Shown in pieces: positions 9,324 through 18,619 of a stretch of 64,000 nt of DNA. This stretch comes from Tropicimonas isoalkanivorans (GTDB lineage: Bacteria; Pseudomonadota; Alphaproteobacteria; Rhodobacterales; Rhodobacteraceae). Below the pieces are notes generated by a model, which made no database searches, had not been told where the DNA came from, and worked only from the letters and a program-made list of their open reading frames with translations. Both the position numbers and the translations under genes were made by a program. Positions within the stretch are counted from its first letter, which is position 1. Each line of letters opens with the position of its first letter. The stretch spans positions 144,999 to 208,998 of the forward strand of contig NZ_FOLG01000008.1 in assembly GCF_900112335.1 (NCBI RefSeq), given 5' to 3'.

Positions 9324-10457
9324 TCAGCCATCGCCGTGCATCTCGGCCAGCCGCCGCTTATGGAAATACTTGACCCACGGCGTTTCGCCGTTCCCCAACA
9401 TCTCCTCGATAATCTGTGAACACAGCAGGAGGCTGCGTATCTCCGAAGCTGAGAAGATATCCTCGGCGCAGGAGGCTTGCGGCACCGAGCATGCGCTATC
9501 GATATCAGCCTGAATGGTCTTTTCCATTAAGGGAGCCCCCCCGAACATTGCCTTGTCAAGTTCGCGGGCGTCCTCGAGGTAGTGCTCGCCGGCACGTTCG
9601 GCCAAGTCCCGGTGAATGCGCACCTTGGTTGTCGTCTCCCCGTTGGGCATCGCTCCAATGACCCGTGCTAGCATCCATCCGTAGTTGTGATGGAAGCCGC
9701 CTCCTTTCTGGCCGATCTTCCCGTGCAGGTATTTCACTCGGAGAAGATCCTCCAACGAGAGGGACTCGTTCTGGTTATCGGACTGCGCCAGTGTGAAATC
9801 GACCTGCCCTAGCGAGGCTACGATGAAGTCATCGAGAAGCGACCCGTTTTCGAGTGCCGAGCGCAGAAACGGACGCAGCACAAAGTCGTCGCCAAAGACC
9901 TCGCACCATTGTTTGAAGCGTGGGGCGTAGAGGAACAGCTTTTCTCTCATGCAGAGATCGAAAAAGGATTCCAGATCATCGGAATACGCGCCGATTTTGA
10001 TACGCTCCGCATGGCTGGACACCAGACGTTGAAGATGTGGGCGAACGTAGGCGACAATCCGGATCCGGTCGAACGAGCCGCCGAAATACTTGTTGAGTAG
10101 TTGATGCAGGCGAACCGGATTGAACGCCTCGAACTGCTCGGCCGAGATTACCGAGACGCGGGGACCCGGTTCAGCCAACTTCTCGGCGAGTTGCGAGAGG
10201 CGCTGATGCGCCTTCTTACCGTCGGGACTGTTTGGAGTGTCCAGAACCGCACGGAACAATCCCGGAAGGTAGTTGTGGTTGAGCGGCGACGTGTAGACCG
10301 GGCATTCCCCTCCGATCAGCACCTGTTTCTTGGCGAAAGCGTGCTGGATCGTCGTAGAGCCGGTCTTGTGATCCCCGACATGAACGATCAGCGTCTTTTG
10401 GGCGAGGGAAGCAGAAACATCCCCCTCCACGTTGGCTTGCGCGCCTCCAGTTTGCAT
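9324..10457 (-). CDS. Sulfotransferase-like P-loop protein 2
   Basis: 377 residues from the ATG at 10457, chosen because AGCAGGAATC lies just upstream; the ATG at 10496 would add 13 residues. After about 20 linker residues comes KTLIVHVGDHKTGSTTIQ, a PAPS 5'-phosphosulfate loop very like that of the neighbouring protein, followed by RVSVISAEQFEAF and a helical region (RIRIVAYVRPHLQRLVSSHAE) containing the Arg-x-Pro pattern of sulfotransferases. The overall design suggests the two genes are distant paralogues with different acceptors. It follows the GH43-like gene by 94 bp. Confidence 0.7.
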   Translation of the reverse strand: MQTGGAQANVEGDVSASLAQKTLIVHVGDHKTGSTTIQHAFAKKQVLIGGECPVYTSPLNHNYLPGLFRAVLDTPNSPDGKKAHQRLSQLAEKLAEPGPRVSVISAEQFEAFNPVRLHQLLNKYFGGSFDRIRIVAYVRPHLQRLVSSHAERIKIGAYSDDLESFFDLCMREKLFLYAPRFKQWCEVFGDDFVLRPFLRSALENGSLLDDFIVASLGQVDFTLAQSDNQNESLSLEDLLRVKYLHGKIGQKGGGFHHNYGWMLARVIGAMPNGETTTKVRIHRDLAERAGEHYLEDARELDKAMFGGAPLMEKTIQADIDSACSVPQASCAEDIFSASEIRSLLLCSQIIEEMLGNGETPWVKYFHKRRLAEMHGDG

Positions 10458-10551
10458 GATTCCTGCTCCGACGGGCCGTTGGTGCTCAATTTTCATCCTG
10501 TTAGCGCATCTGCATTTTTCGCACAACGCGCTCTCGCCTTCGTCGGCAGGA

Positions 10552-11721
10552 CTAGTTCCTCACGTCATCAAACTCGCACGCCGGCCCACCCAGAACAAAT
10601 TTTTCCAAGATGTCGGGCGTGAAATTCGTGCAGCGGAGGATGTCATTCTCCTTGTCTCCGCTCTCTTTCGATCCGCGTTGCCTGGCATGAAAAATGATAT
10701 CGACGAGCTTTCCGTCCCCATCTGTCACCGGGAAAGGCCTCCCGATATGGGTATAGTTCTTCGAGCTCTCAGCTACGAACGGCCTTACGTCGCTCCCGTC
10801 GCTCCGCAAGACCTTTTCGCAGCCCGCCATGGGAGAGGCGCAGACGGCGACAAAGCCGCCGTAGTTGCTCTCGGAGCGGTACGCGCCGGCAGAATAGAGC
10901 AAGAAATGCGTCCCGTTCGGGGAGGCATAGCCCCACGCACCTTCTATGAGGCTGCCATTGCTTTCCAGACGGATCTCGGAGGGCATCGGGCGCGCCCGGT
11001 CCCACCCGGTTTTGTCCACTTTTTTCGGAACCTTTCTGCCAGGGCACAACAGCGCCTTTCCCTTGTCCTGTACGACGAGGTCGGACTGCACCTGTTGCAC
11101 GCGAATACAGGTAATCCAGTCATCGTCGCCCCTAAGGTCCCGGCGGTCGTCGATGTAGACATAGACATTTCCGCGGTGCACGAACGGGTCGCCATTGTAT
11201 GTGGACTTTATCATCGGCGTATTATCGCGCATCTTCCAATCGAGGGGAAAACCGCCTTCGGTGCGCCGCGTGTCGCCTCGCGGTTCGAACACGTAGACGC
11301 TTCGCCCTCGTTTCTTCGGCTCGTCCCTGTCAAAGTCGGACGCCTGCTGCAATGAGGCGATCAGCACCACCCCGTCGGACGAGCGAAAGAACTTCTTGCC
11401 CCACGCGTTGAAGCCGGATTTGCGTAACAGCCGTTTGCCGTTGGGAGAGAAGAGCCGAATTCTATATGGCGTCCCGTCGTCGGCGTTGAAGGTGCCAGGA
11501 CGCACGTCGGGGTATTCGATGATATTGGAATTGGTGCCAGAGAGGATGTATGTGCCGCCGTCCGCTCGGAAGACATTTGGGTCCCGCAGCCAGACAGTTC
11601 CCTCGCCTTTCCAGACGATCGGGGAGACCTCCTGGCTCCACCCCGACCCCGTTGACAGGGAGATCGACAGCCCTGCGAGAAGCATCGCCGTTGCCCATGT
11701 GAAACCTGTGGATCTGCGCAC
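10552..11721 (-). CDS. Secreted GH43-like five-bladed beta-propeller protein
   Basis: From the GTG at 11721, which has GAGGG upstream, the protein starts MRRSTGFTWATAMLLAGL and has a signal peptide ending near SGWSQ; the longer TTG start at 11781 would hide this signal. The mature part has blade-like repeats with glycosidase family 43/62-type motifs: VWLRDPNVFRADGGTYILSG near the N-terminus (Asp as candidate base) and SLIEGAWGYASPNGTHFLLYSAGAY in the middle (Glu as candidate acid). Family members cleave arabinofuranosyl, xylosyl or galactofuranosyl linkages outside the cytoplasm. Beside a GlfT2-like transferase, a role in trimming a furanose-containing surface glycan is plausible but inferred. 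Confidence 0.68.
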   Translation of the reverse strand: MRRSTGFTWATAMLLAGLSISLSTGSGWSQEVSPIVWKGEGTVWLRDPNVFRADGGTYILSGTNSNIIEYPDVRPGTFNADDGTPYRIRLFSPNGKRLLRKSGFNAWGKKFFRSSDGVVLIASLQQASDFDRDEPKKRGRSVYVFEPRGDTRRTEGGFPLDWKMRDNTPMIKSTYNGDPFVHRGNVYVYIDDRRDLRGDDDWITCIRVQQVQSDLVVQDKGKALLCPGRKVPKKVDKTGWDRARPMPSEIRLESNGSLIEGAWGYASPNGTHFLLYSAGAYRSESNYGGFVAVCASPMAGCEKVLRSDGSDVRPFVAESSKNYTHIGRPFPVTDGDGKLVDIIFHARQRGSKESGDKENDILRCTNFTPDILEKFVLGGPACEFDDVRN

Positions 11722-12058
11722 GTTATGGCCCTCGCCTGCATCATCGAAACTTCGGGCACTATGTAGCGGTTCCGCAGCCAAAGGAACCGGGAAGTGGGCG
11801 TCTGGTCTGCCTTAAACAAATGGGGCCCGGACGGCGCTCGCGTTCGCCACCTATTATGATGACTGAGGGACCGGATGAGACAAAACCGGTAGAGCAGGTG
11901 ATGGTCGCCAAGGTCTTTACCGGGTTCAACACGTGCGGCACCAGCGCCTGACATGGCGGCTTCGCCGCGGTCATGCTCTCCCAAGAGGGTACCTTGTCCG
12001 CTCAGGGTCGATACAGTAGTAGTTGCTGCGCCATAGGAACGACAGGGACAACTCTCCG
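11722..12058. other. Divergent promoter region of the carbohydrate island
   Basis: About 337 bp between the divergent starts of the GH43-like gene (minus) and sulfotransferase-like gene 3 (plus). It must hold promoters in both directions if the genes are expressed from here, but no clear promoter boxes or operator dyads could be picked out by eye. Confidence 0.45.
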
Positions 12059-12814
12059 ATGACGGCACCCAGGCCGGCGCAACTGGCTCCCACGCTGGAA
12101 GCCTTTCAGTTCTTACGCCGAAACTCCGCGATCCCAGAGACATTTTTCGTAATGGGAGAGCGTTGTTCGGGCACAAATTTCCTCAATGCGGTCGTGCGCC
12201 GGAACCTGCCGGTAAAGCCGATAGAGTTCCACTTCTGGAAACACGGTTTCCCTACGTTCGACGTGATCGGTGAGACAACGGTCATTCTGATTTCCTACCG
12301 CAATGCAGCGTCATGGGTGCGCAGCCTTTACGTAAGCCCTTGGCACGCCAGCGAGGAGATGCAGGCCCTGGATTTCTCGGCCTTCCTGCGCTGCCCATGG
12401 GACACCGTCATCGATAACCGCTTCATGCGCCGGAAATACAAGGGCTCGCCGCTCCTCGGTTTGCCCCTGCAGATGGATCGCCACCCAATTACGGGCGAAG
12501 TATTCGAGAACGTTTTCCAAATGCGAACTGCGAAACTGCGGGCCCTCGAGGGGATGCGCAACCGCGGCTGCAACGTGGTTTACGTTCGGTTGGAGGATGT
12601 CGTCTCCCGTACGGATGCCTTCCTCGACCAATTCAGCGAGGCCTTTGGTACATTGCGCACGCGGAACTCCACCTTCATCCCCGAAAAGCGTCTAGGCGGG
12701 TGGCCGGAGGACAAGAAGCGGACGTCGGTACAAGCGCTGTCAGATGACGACTGGTCATTCATGAAGAGTCAACTCGACCTCGAACTGGAAGCCCGCTTCG
12801 GTTACCAGTACTGA
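12059..12814 (+). CDS. Sulfotransferase-like P-loop protein 3
   Basis: 251 residues from the ATG at 12059 (MTAPRPAQLAPTLEAFQF); an upstream in-frame TTG at 12023 lacks support. The segment ETFFVMGERCSGTNFLNAVV is a P-loop of the sulfotransferase/kinase type in which Gly-Glu-Arg-Cys-Ser-Gly-Thr-Asn replaces the HHKxGST form of the two minus-strand neighbours. It is followed by VILISYRNAASWVRSLYVSPW, matching the Arg/Asn and Ser of the PAPS 3'-phosphate site. It belongs to a different sulfotransferase subfamily from the other two. The next gene, a glycosyltransferase, starts 47 bp downstream. Confidence 0.65.
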   Translation: MTAPRPAQLAPTLEAFQFLRRNSAIPETFFVMGERCSGTNFLNAVVRRNLPVKPIEFHFWKHGFPTFDVIGETTVILISYRNAASWVRSLYVSPWHASEEMQALDFSAFLRCPWDTVIDNRFMRRKYKGSPLLGLPLQMDRHPITGEVFENVFQMRTAKLRALEGMRNRGCNVVYVRLEDVVSRTDAFLDQFSEAFGTLRTRNSTFIPEKRLGGWPEDKKRTSVQALSDDDWSFMKSQLDLELEARFGYQY

Positions 12815-12861
12815 GCGATCCTGCGCATTCCGGATCATTCACCCCAAGGAAACCAAACCTG

Positions 12862-13848
12862 ATGACTGAGCCGAGACGGATCGCTTGCCTGACCATGCTG
12901 CGGGACGAAGAATTCTTCTTCCCGATCTGGTATCGTTACTACGCGTCGTTGTTCGGTCCGCAAAACTTGTTTGTCATAGATCACAAGTCGCGCCGTCGGC
13001 CGACAGCGCCGGAGACCGGGCATAACCTGAATATCGTGACAGTGCCGTTCGAACACGCACTCGACAAGAACCGCAAGCCACGAAAGCTCGACGGATCTCG
13101 CTTTCAGCTTATATCGCGACTGGCAGAGGGTCTCCTAACGTACTACGATGCTGTCATTTTTAACGACACCGACGAGATCTTCGTCGTGGACCCGGCACGC
13201 TTCGCCAATCTGAAGGACTTTCTGAACAGCCCCGAAGGCCAGGCGCCGGTCCTGGCAGGCATGGGACTGGATGTAATTCAAGATCCGGAGGAAGAAACTC
13301 CACTGGACCTGACCCAGCCAGTTCTGCGCCAGCGCCGTCATTTCGTCTATTCGCCGGTGTGGGCAAAGCCACACATCATCGCGGAGCCCTGCAACATCGC
13401 CCCGCACGGCGTTTCAATTCCATTCCGCTATCACCCCGATCTCTACCTGGTGCATCTGAAGAACGCCGATCTCGCGGAAATCATGAAACGGCAGGCCGAG
13501 CGGCAAGGCGCAGTCGATGCGAATACCATTGCAGTGAACTGCACCTGGCGGATGACAGCCGAGCAGAAAAAAAGCGAACTCGCCAGCCTGCTCGACCTCC
13601 CGCAGAAATTTGGGGAACTATCCCATCGTGAAATGATCAAAGACGACTTCGATGGCAAAGATGGTTTGCTCGGTGGCGATGACGGTCCCAGCCGGCGTCG
13701 TAAGGCAAAGTTCTTTCCGTGGGCGTACAAAGTACGTGAGTTCCTGACGCCGAACACGGTAAGCGCCCTACAATCGCACCGGTACCTCCTTCCAGCACGC
13801 TTCCAAAGCGCGTCAGACTTTTTGGAGACCGATGCAAGTCGCGATTGA
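12862..13848 (+). CDS. Glycosyltransferase, GT2-like (Glyco_tranf_2_4 type)
   Basis: 328 residues. The opening RIACLTMLRDEEFFFPIWYRYYASLFG followed by LFVIDHKS is typical of small GT-A enzymes in which Asn/Asp-Glu after the first strand contacts the nucleotide. VIFNDTDEIFVVDP (about 98-111) supplies the DxD metal motif, and later conserved His/Leu residues (LYLVHLKNADL) resemble the acceptor region. It is likely cytoplasmic; donor and acceptor are unknown. The ATG at 12862 has AAGGAAA upstream. It is probably co-transcribed with the sulfotransferase-like gene before it and completes the 5.9-13.8 kb island. Confidence 0.72.
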   Translation: MTEPRRIACLTMLRDEEFFFPIWYRYYASLFGPQNLFVIDHKSRRRPTAPETGHNLNIVTVPFEHALDKNRKPRKLDGSRFQLISRLAEGLLTYYDAVIFNDTDEIFVVDPARFANLKDFLNSPEGQAPVLAGMGLDVIQDPEEETPLDLTQPVLRQRRHFVYSPVWAKPHIIAEPCNIAPHGVSIPFRYHPDLYLVHLKNADLAEIMKRQAERQGAVDANTIAVNCTWRMTAEQKKSELASLLDLPQKFGELSHREMIKDDFDGKDGLLGGDDGPSRRRKAKFFPWAYKVREFLTPNTVSALQSHRYLLPARFQSASDFLETDASRD

Positions 13849-14174
13849 CGCGGTGCAAGGCGTCGCAACGGACTAGTTCGGGCCAGTGTAAGCCTCGGTT
13901 TTGGTCTCTAGGCTCGAAGCAGTTCCGGTTGCCAACCAATTAACGATCTCGCGGACCGATTACAGATGCGTAAAAAAAAATCTGCCGGAACGGGCCCGGA
14001 TAACTAGCTTTTCCTCTTGTCGGCGTCCGGTGCAGATCCATCGTGACATAAATCTTCTGAAGAAGCAGAGGAGCCCGGTGGATTACCGAAATATTTGGGC
14101 TGCGCGAAGATCTGAGTCGCGACTTCGCGTTGCCCGCGAGAAAACGAAAGGGCGACACTGAAGGAGCGTTCCGC
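13849..14174. other. Intergenic segment before the SLC13 permease
   Basis: About 325 bp. It contains a run of nine A at about 13972-13980 and a short imperfect dyad near 13891-13914, but no gene, tRNA or clear terminator. It separates the AT-richer island from ordinary GC-rich chromosome. Confidence 0.45.
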
Positions 14175-15956
14175 ATGACTGCCGACCAGATCATCCTCTT
14201 TTGCCTGTTCGGCACCGTCTTCGCGCTCCTCCTTTGGGGCAGGCTGCGCTACGACCTGATTGCCTTTTCGGCGTTGATGGCCGCGGTGGTGCTCGGGGTC
14301 CTGACACCGGAGGAGGCCTTTGCCGGGTTCGGCCATCCCGCCACGCTGGTTGTCGCGCTCGTCCTGGTGGTCTCCGCCGGGCTTGTGCGCTCAGGCGCGA
14401 TCTATCTCATCACCCGGACCCTGGTGGATTCGTCCCGCAGCCTCGGCGCGCATATCGCCTTCATGGGCGCTATTGGGGGGGCGCTTTCGGCCTTCATGAA
14501 CAACGTTGCGGCCCTGGCGCTGCTGATGCCGGTGGACGTCCAGACTGCCCGCAAGGCCGGGCGGTCCGCGCGGCTGTCCCTGATGCCACTATCCTTCTGC
14601 ACCATCCTGGGCGGCATGGTCACGCTGATCGGAACGCCGCCCAATATCGTCATCGCAACGATCCGACGCGACCAGTTGGGCGAGAGCTTCGGTATGTTCG
14701 ACTTTGCCCCCGTGGGAGCGGTCGTCGCGGTGGCCGGGCTCTTTTTCGTGGCGATCGTGGGCTGGCGTCTGATCCCGCGGGCTACGGGCGCGGGGGCACT
14801 CGCGGAAGCACGGGAACGGGTGAAGGACTACATTGCCGAACTGAAGATTCCGACCGACTCCGACCTGATCGGCAAGCGCCTGTTCGAGTTCTACGAGACG
14901 GCCGAGAAAAACGACGTTGCGATCTTGGGCCTGACGCGCGCCGGCAAACGGCGCTACGGCATGCAGCGCAACACGGTGCTGGAGGAAGGCGACGCCTTGG
15001 TGATCGAAGCCCGGCCCGAAGCGTTGGACGAGTTCCGCGCGGCGCTGGCGCTGGAATTCACGGATAGCGACGAGGCGGAGCACCTCGGCATCGCTGGGGA
15101 AGGCATGAGCATCGTCGAAGCCGTCGTCCCGGAGGGGGCACGGATCGTCGGCAAGACAGCACGAAGCCTCAACCTCGCCCGTGGACAGAGGACGGTCCTG
15201 CTGGGCATTTCGCGCCGTGGGCGTGGTATCACCAAGGAAGTTCGCCAGACGGTTGTCCGCGCGGGCGACATCCTGCTTTTGTTGACGCCGGAGGGGGATG
15301 ACGATGTCGTAACGGACTGGCTGGGCGTCCTGCCCCTGGCGGGGCGCGGCCTCGTGGTCACGGATTTCCGCAAGGTCTGGTTGGCGATAGGGATCTTTGC
15401 GGCGGCGGTCGCGGCGGCGTCGTTTGGTTTGCTCTATCTGCCCGTGGCCCTCGGGATCGTCATCATTGCTTACGTTCTGACCGGCATTCTGCCACTGGCG
15501 GATATCTACACCCATATCGAATGGCCCGTGGTGGTGCTGCTCGGCTCGATGATCCCGCTCGGCGCGGCGCTCGATAACGCGGGCGGCACCGCGCTGATCG
15601 CGAACGCCATCGTGGGGTTCACAGCCGGCTGGCCCGCATGGGGTGTCCTGACCGTCCTGATGGTGGTGACCATGTCCCTGTCGGACGTCCTGAACAACAC
15701 GGCGACTGCGGTCGTGGCGGCGCCGGTGGGGATTCAGGTGGCCCAGGGGCTCGGCACCAACCCCGACCCGTTCCTGATGGCCGTCGCGGTCGCCGCCTCC
15801 TGCGCCTTTCTCACCCCGATCGGGCACAAGAACAACACCCTCATCCTCGGGCCCGGCGGCTATGCCTTCGGCGACTACTGGCGCATGGGCCTGCCGTTGG
15901 AAATCCTTGTCGTCGCGGTGGCTGTTCCGATGATCCTGCTGGTCTGGCCGCTCTGA
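14175..15956 (+). CDS. SLC13-family permease with two RCK/TrkA-C domains
   Basis: The start ATG at 14175 sits 9 bp after AAGGAG. The 593-residue protein has an N-terminal half of about five membrane segments including the family motif FMNNVAALALLMPV and LIGTPPNIVIA, two central cytoplasmic TrkA-C domains (about 205-280, KRLFEFYETAEKNDVAILGLTR; and about 295-365, GARIVGKTARSLNLARGQRTVLLGISR), and a C-terminal membrane half with DVLNNTATAVVAAPVG and the HKNNTLILGPGGY block. This is the standard layout of bacterial SLC13-type (CitM/DASS) anion:sodium symporters. The substrate may be sulfate, dicarboxylate or another anion and cannot be told. It appears to be a single-gene unit. Confidence 0.9.
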   Translation: MTADQIILFCLFGTVFALLLWGRLRYDLIAFSALMAAVVLGVLTPEEAFAGFGHPATLVVALVLVVSAGLVRSGAIYLITRTLVDSSRSLGAHIAFMGAIGGALSAFMNNVAALALLMPVDVQTARKAGRSARLSLMPLSFCTILGGMVTLIGTPPNIVIATIRRDQLGESFGMFDFAPVGAVVAVAGLFFVAIVGWRLIPRATGAGALAEARERVKDYIAELKIPTDSDLIGKRLFEFYETAEKNDVAILGLTRAGKRRYGMQRNTVLEEGDALVIEARPEALDEFRAALALEFTDSDEAEHLGIAGEGMSIVEAVVPEGARIVGKTARSLNLARGQRTVLLGISRRGRGITKEVRQTVVRAGDILLLLTPEGDDDVVTDWLGVLPLAGRGLVVTDFRKVWLAIGIFAAAVAAASFGLLYLPVALGIVIIAYVLTGILPLADIYTHIEWPVVVLLGSMIPLGAALDNAGGTALIANAIVGFTAGWPAWGVLTVLMVVTMSLSDVLNNTATAVVAAPVGIQVAQGLGTNPDPFLMAVAVAASCAFLTPIGHKNNTLILGPGGYAFGDYWRMGLPLEILVVAVAVPMILLVWPL

Positions 15957-15971
15957 CCCCGGCGCCGAGGC

Positions 15972-17030
15972 CTACCCCAAACGCTCCGCCGCCAGCGTAT
16001 CGAGCACCGCCCCCGCCAGCCGCGCCTGGTCCGCCCAGCTCGGCGCATCGGCCCCTGCCCTCAACGCGGCTTCGGCAAGGGTCGCGCGCAAGTCTCGGTC
16101 CTGGAGAAGGCGGGCGAGAGCGGCGGCGAAGGCGTCCGGATCGTCTGCGGGCACCAGCATGCCGGACGAAGAAGGAACCGTGTCCGGCACCGCCCCCGTG
16201 CGGCAGGACACGATGGGCAATCCATGGCTGAGAGCCTCGTCGAACACGATCCCGTAGCCTTCGTACCGCGTGGCGAGCGCGAAGATAGCGGCCGTTTGGT
16301 AGAGGTCTTGCAGCTCCTCTGCCGGAACCTTCCCGGCCAGGCGCACCCTGCCGCCAAGATCCAGCTGGTCGATCTGGCGCTCCAAGGCCACCGCAAAGTC
16401 CGGGTCCCACGCGTTCCCAACGATGACGGCACGCCACTCCAGCTGTCGAATCCTGTCCAGCGCATCGATCAGCACGTTGTGCCCTTTCCGCGGGTGCAGG
16501 ATGCCCACGGACAGGATCAGAGGCGGCTCTGCGGGTCGCGGTGGGCCCGAGGGCGGCTCGACCCCGGGCCGGATGACCGTGATGCGCTCCGACTTCGCGT
16601 CGTACTGCTCGACCAGCACACGCCGGGTGTGGGGGCTCGGAACGAAGACATGGGCGGCGAGGGTCAGGTTGTCCCGCTCGGTCCGGAACAGGTGGATCCG
16701 GCTGGCCTCGTCGAGCCCGCTTTCGAGGGCGAGCGGGTGGTGGATCATTGCGACGATGGGCGCCCGGACGCGCGACAAGCCCGCCGTATCGATGGCGCCA
16801 AAGACGAGCCCGTCCACGATCAGCGGGCGCGTCGGCTCTACGTCTTCGAGCGCAGCTATGGCGGCGGCCATATCCTCGTCGGAGGGGGCGGGAAACGTCT
16901 CCGCCAGGCGGATGTGCTGCACGCCGTGTCCGGCGGCGCGCAGGCCCTCCAGCAAGCGCCTTTCGTAGATGAACCCGCCCGTGAGCGTTTCGATGTCGCC
17001 CGGAATCGCGAACGCGGCGGGCACGGTCAT
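15972..17030 (-). CDS. Glycosyltransferase family 4
   Basis: 352 residues from the ATG at 17030 (MTVPAAFAIPGDIETLTGGFIYERRLLEG); the open frame before this is the antisense of nothing coding and is rejected. It has a GT-B fold: the N-terminal Rossmann half holds GGFIYERRLL, and the C-terminal half holds PLILSVGILHPRKGHNVLIDAL, VRLAGKVPAEELQDLYQTAAIFALATRYEGYGIVFDEALSHGLPIV, the EGYGxxxxEA motif that binds the nucleotide sugar. The start overlaps the stop of the ABC permease by 4 bp (ATGA). A glycosyltransferase translationally coupled to an importer-type ABC system is unusual; the preceding lipid-like genes suggest a glycolipid product. Confidence 0.85.
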   Translation of the reverse strand: MTVPAAFAIPGDIETLTGGFIYERRLLEGLRAAGHGVQHIRLAETFPAPSDEDMAAAIAALEDVEPTRPLIVDGLVFGAIDTAGLSRVRAPIVAMIHHPLALESGLDEASRIHLFRTERDNLTLAAHVFVPSPHTRRVLVEQYDAKSERITVIRPGVEPPSGPPRPAEPPLILSVGILHPRKGHNVLIDALDRIRQLEWRAVIVGNAWDPDFAVALERQIDQLDLGGRVRLAGKVPAEELQDLYQTAAIFALATRYEGYGIVFDEALSHGLPIVSCRTGAVPDTVPSSSGMLVPADDPDAFAAALARLLQDRDLRATLAEAALRAGADAPSWADQARLAGAVLDTLAAERLG

Positions 17031-18619
17031 CGGGTCATCTGCTCGGCGGCATAGACCGACAGGACCCGCCGTTCGACGGCCCCGACCCCCGCGTAGCCCG
17101 CCACGGACAAAAGCGCCACGATCACCACCGAACTCCACAGCATGTCGTAGTCCGAAAGCGAGGCGGAGAGCGCCATCAGGCTGCCGATGCCGCGCCCCGT
17201 GGCAAGCCACTCGACCACCGTGACCGCCAGAACCGAGGCCGGTACACTCATGCGGGCGGCGGCGAAGAACGCTGGCAGCATCGCCGGCAGCTGCACGTGC
17301 CAGAGCCGCGCGATTGGTCCGGCGGCGTAGCTGTCGAGCACGTCGATCACCTGCCCCGGCGCCTGCCGCAGCCCGTGCAGGCAGGCAACGAAGGTCGGGA
17401 AAAAGACCATGACGGCCACCAGCACGATGGTCCCGACCGCACCCCGCCCCAGCAGCAGCACGACGAGCGGCGCCGTGGTGACGATGGGAACAGACCGCAG
17501 CGCCACCGCCACGGCAGTTGCCCCTGCGCCGATCGCGGGCAGCAGCGTCAGGGCGACGGCCATTCCCGTGCCGAGCGCCAGACCAGCCGCAAAGCCGGGC
17601 AGCAAGTAGACCGACGTCTCCCGCAAAGCCTGCGCCAGCGTTGCGCGGGTTTCGGCCGCGTCAGGGGCGGTAACGAGCGCCGCCCAGACATCGTCAGGCC
17701 GCTTGGCGAAGAAGCGGTTGAGGTCGAACAGCTCCATCGCCCCCCACCACAGCAGCAGCGCGAACCCAAGGACTGCGGCGGTCGTCAGCACGATGGCCCT
17801 GCCCCGAGCGCCGCCCGTCCGCGGCATGGGAGGTGGTGACAGAATGACCGGTGGCGGCTCCGTCAGCACGGCGCGGGCAATCACTCCGACCGCGGCGTAG
17901 ACGGCCATGGATGCCGCCGCAGCGACCGTGGCAAGCGCCCAGATTGCGTCCACGTCCAGTGCCCGCGTGGCGCGGATCGTCAGCACGCCCATACCTCGCT
18001 CTGCGCCGGTGAACTCGCCCACCATGGCCCCCAGAAACGCCGCCGGCGCCGCGATCTGGAGCCCGGCGAACAGATACGGCAACGCGGCGGCGGCGCGGAT
18101 GTGGACAAGCTCCGCCATCGCGCCCCGGCCGTAGCTCCGCACGAGGTCGAACCAACTCGATGGCGCGGCGCGCAGGCCCACCAGCAACGGCACAAAGGTG
18201 GTGTAGTAGACGGCCAACGCCGCGAGGGTGATTTGGGGGCCCGGTCCGGGACCGTAAAGCACCCGCAAGATCGGCCCCGTCGCCACCAGCGGCAGGCAAA
18301 AGATGAGCAACGCAAGGCCCGCGATGACACGCTCACCCCGTGGCCAGGCCAGCGCGAGCGCCGCCAGCATAACCGCCGCCAGATTGCCGGCCACGAACCC
18401 GGCCGCGGCATTGCCCAAGGTCACCCGGAACGCCCGCCCGAGAAGGCCGGCGTTCTGCACGATCCAGACCGCAACGTCCGAAGGGGCGGCGAGGATGAAT
18501 GCCCCTTCCAGCGCGCGCGCCGCAAGTTCCCATCCGACAACAAGCGACACTACGCCGAGCAGGCCCGTGAACCGGCGCGCGGTTGTGGGGGCTACGCCAT
18601 GGTCTGCAGCGGCGCTCAT
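17027..18619 (-). CDS. ABC transporter permease, two fused permease domains (NitT/TauT type)
   Basis: 530 residues, about twice the usual 250-280. Two complete BPD_transp_1 membrane domains lie in tandem: domain A about 15-265, with the loop RSYGRGAMAELVHIRAAAALPYLFAGLQIAAPAAFLGAMVGEF; and domain B about 280-525, with LDSYAAGPIARLWHVQLPAMLPAFFAAARMSVPASVLAVTVVEWL. Both carry the EAA-like coupling loop. A short proline-rich linker (about 262-278) joins them. A single chain can therefore supply both membrane halves of the transporter. It overlaps the ATPase gene before it and the GT4 gene after it by 4 bp each. Confidence 0.88.
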   Translation of the reverse strand: MSAAADHGVAPTTARRFTGLLGVVSLVVGWELAARALEGAFILAAPSDVAVWIVQNAGLLGRAFRVTLGNAAAGFVAGNLAAVMLAALALAWPRGERVIAGLALLIFCLPLVATGPILRVLYGPGPGPQITLAALAVYYTTFVPLLVGLRAAPSSWFDLVRSYGRGAMAELVHIRAAAALPYLFAGLQIAAPAAFLGAMVGEFTGAERGMGVLTIRATRALDVDAIWALATVAAAASMAVYAAVGVIARAVLTEPPPVILSPPPMPRTGGARGRAIVLTTAAVLGFALLLWWGAMELFDLNRFFAKRPDDVWAALVTAPDAAETRATLAQALRETSVYLLPGFAAGLALGTGMAVALTLLPAIGAGATAVAVALRSVPIVTTAPLVVLLLGRGAVGTIVLVAVMVFFPTFVACLHGLRQAPGQVIDVLDSYAAGPIARLWHVQLPAMLPAFFAAARMSVPASVLAVTVVEWLATGRGIGSLMALSASLSDYDMLWSSVVIVALLSVAGYAGVGAVERRVLSVYAAEQMTR

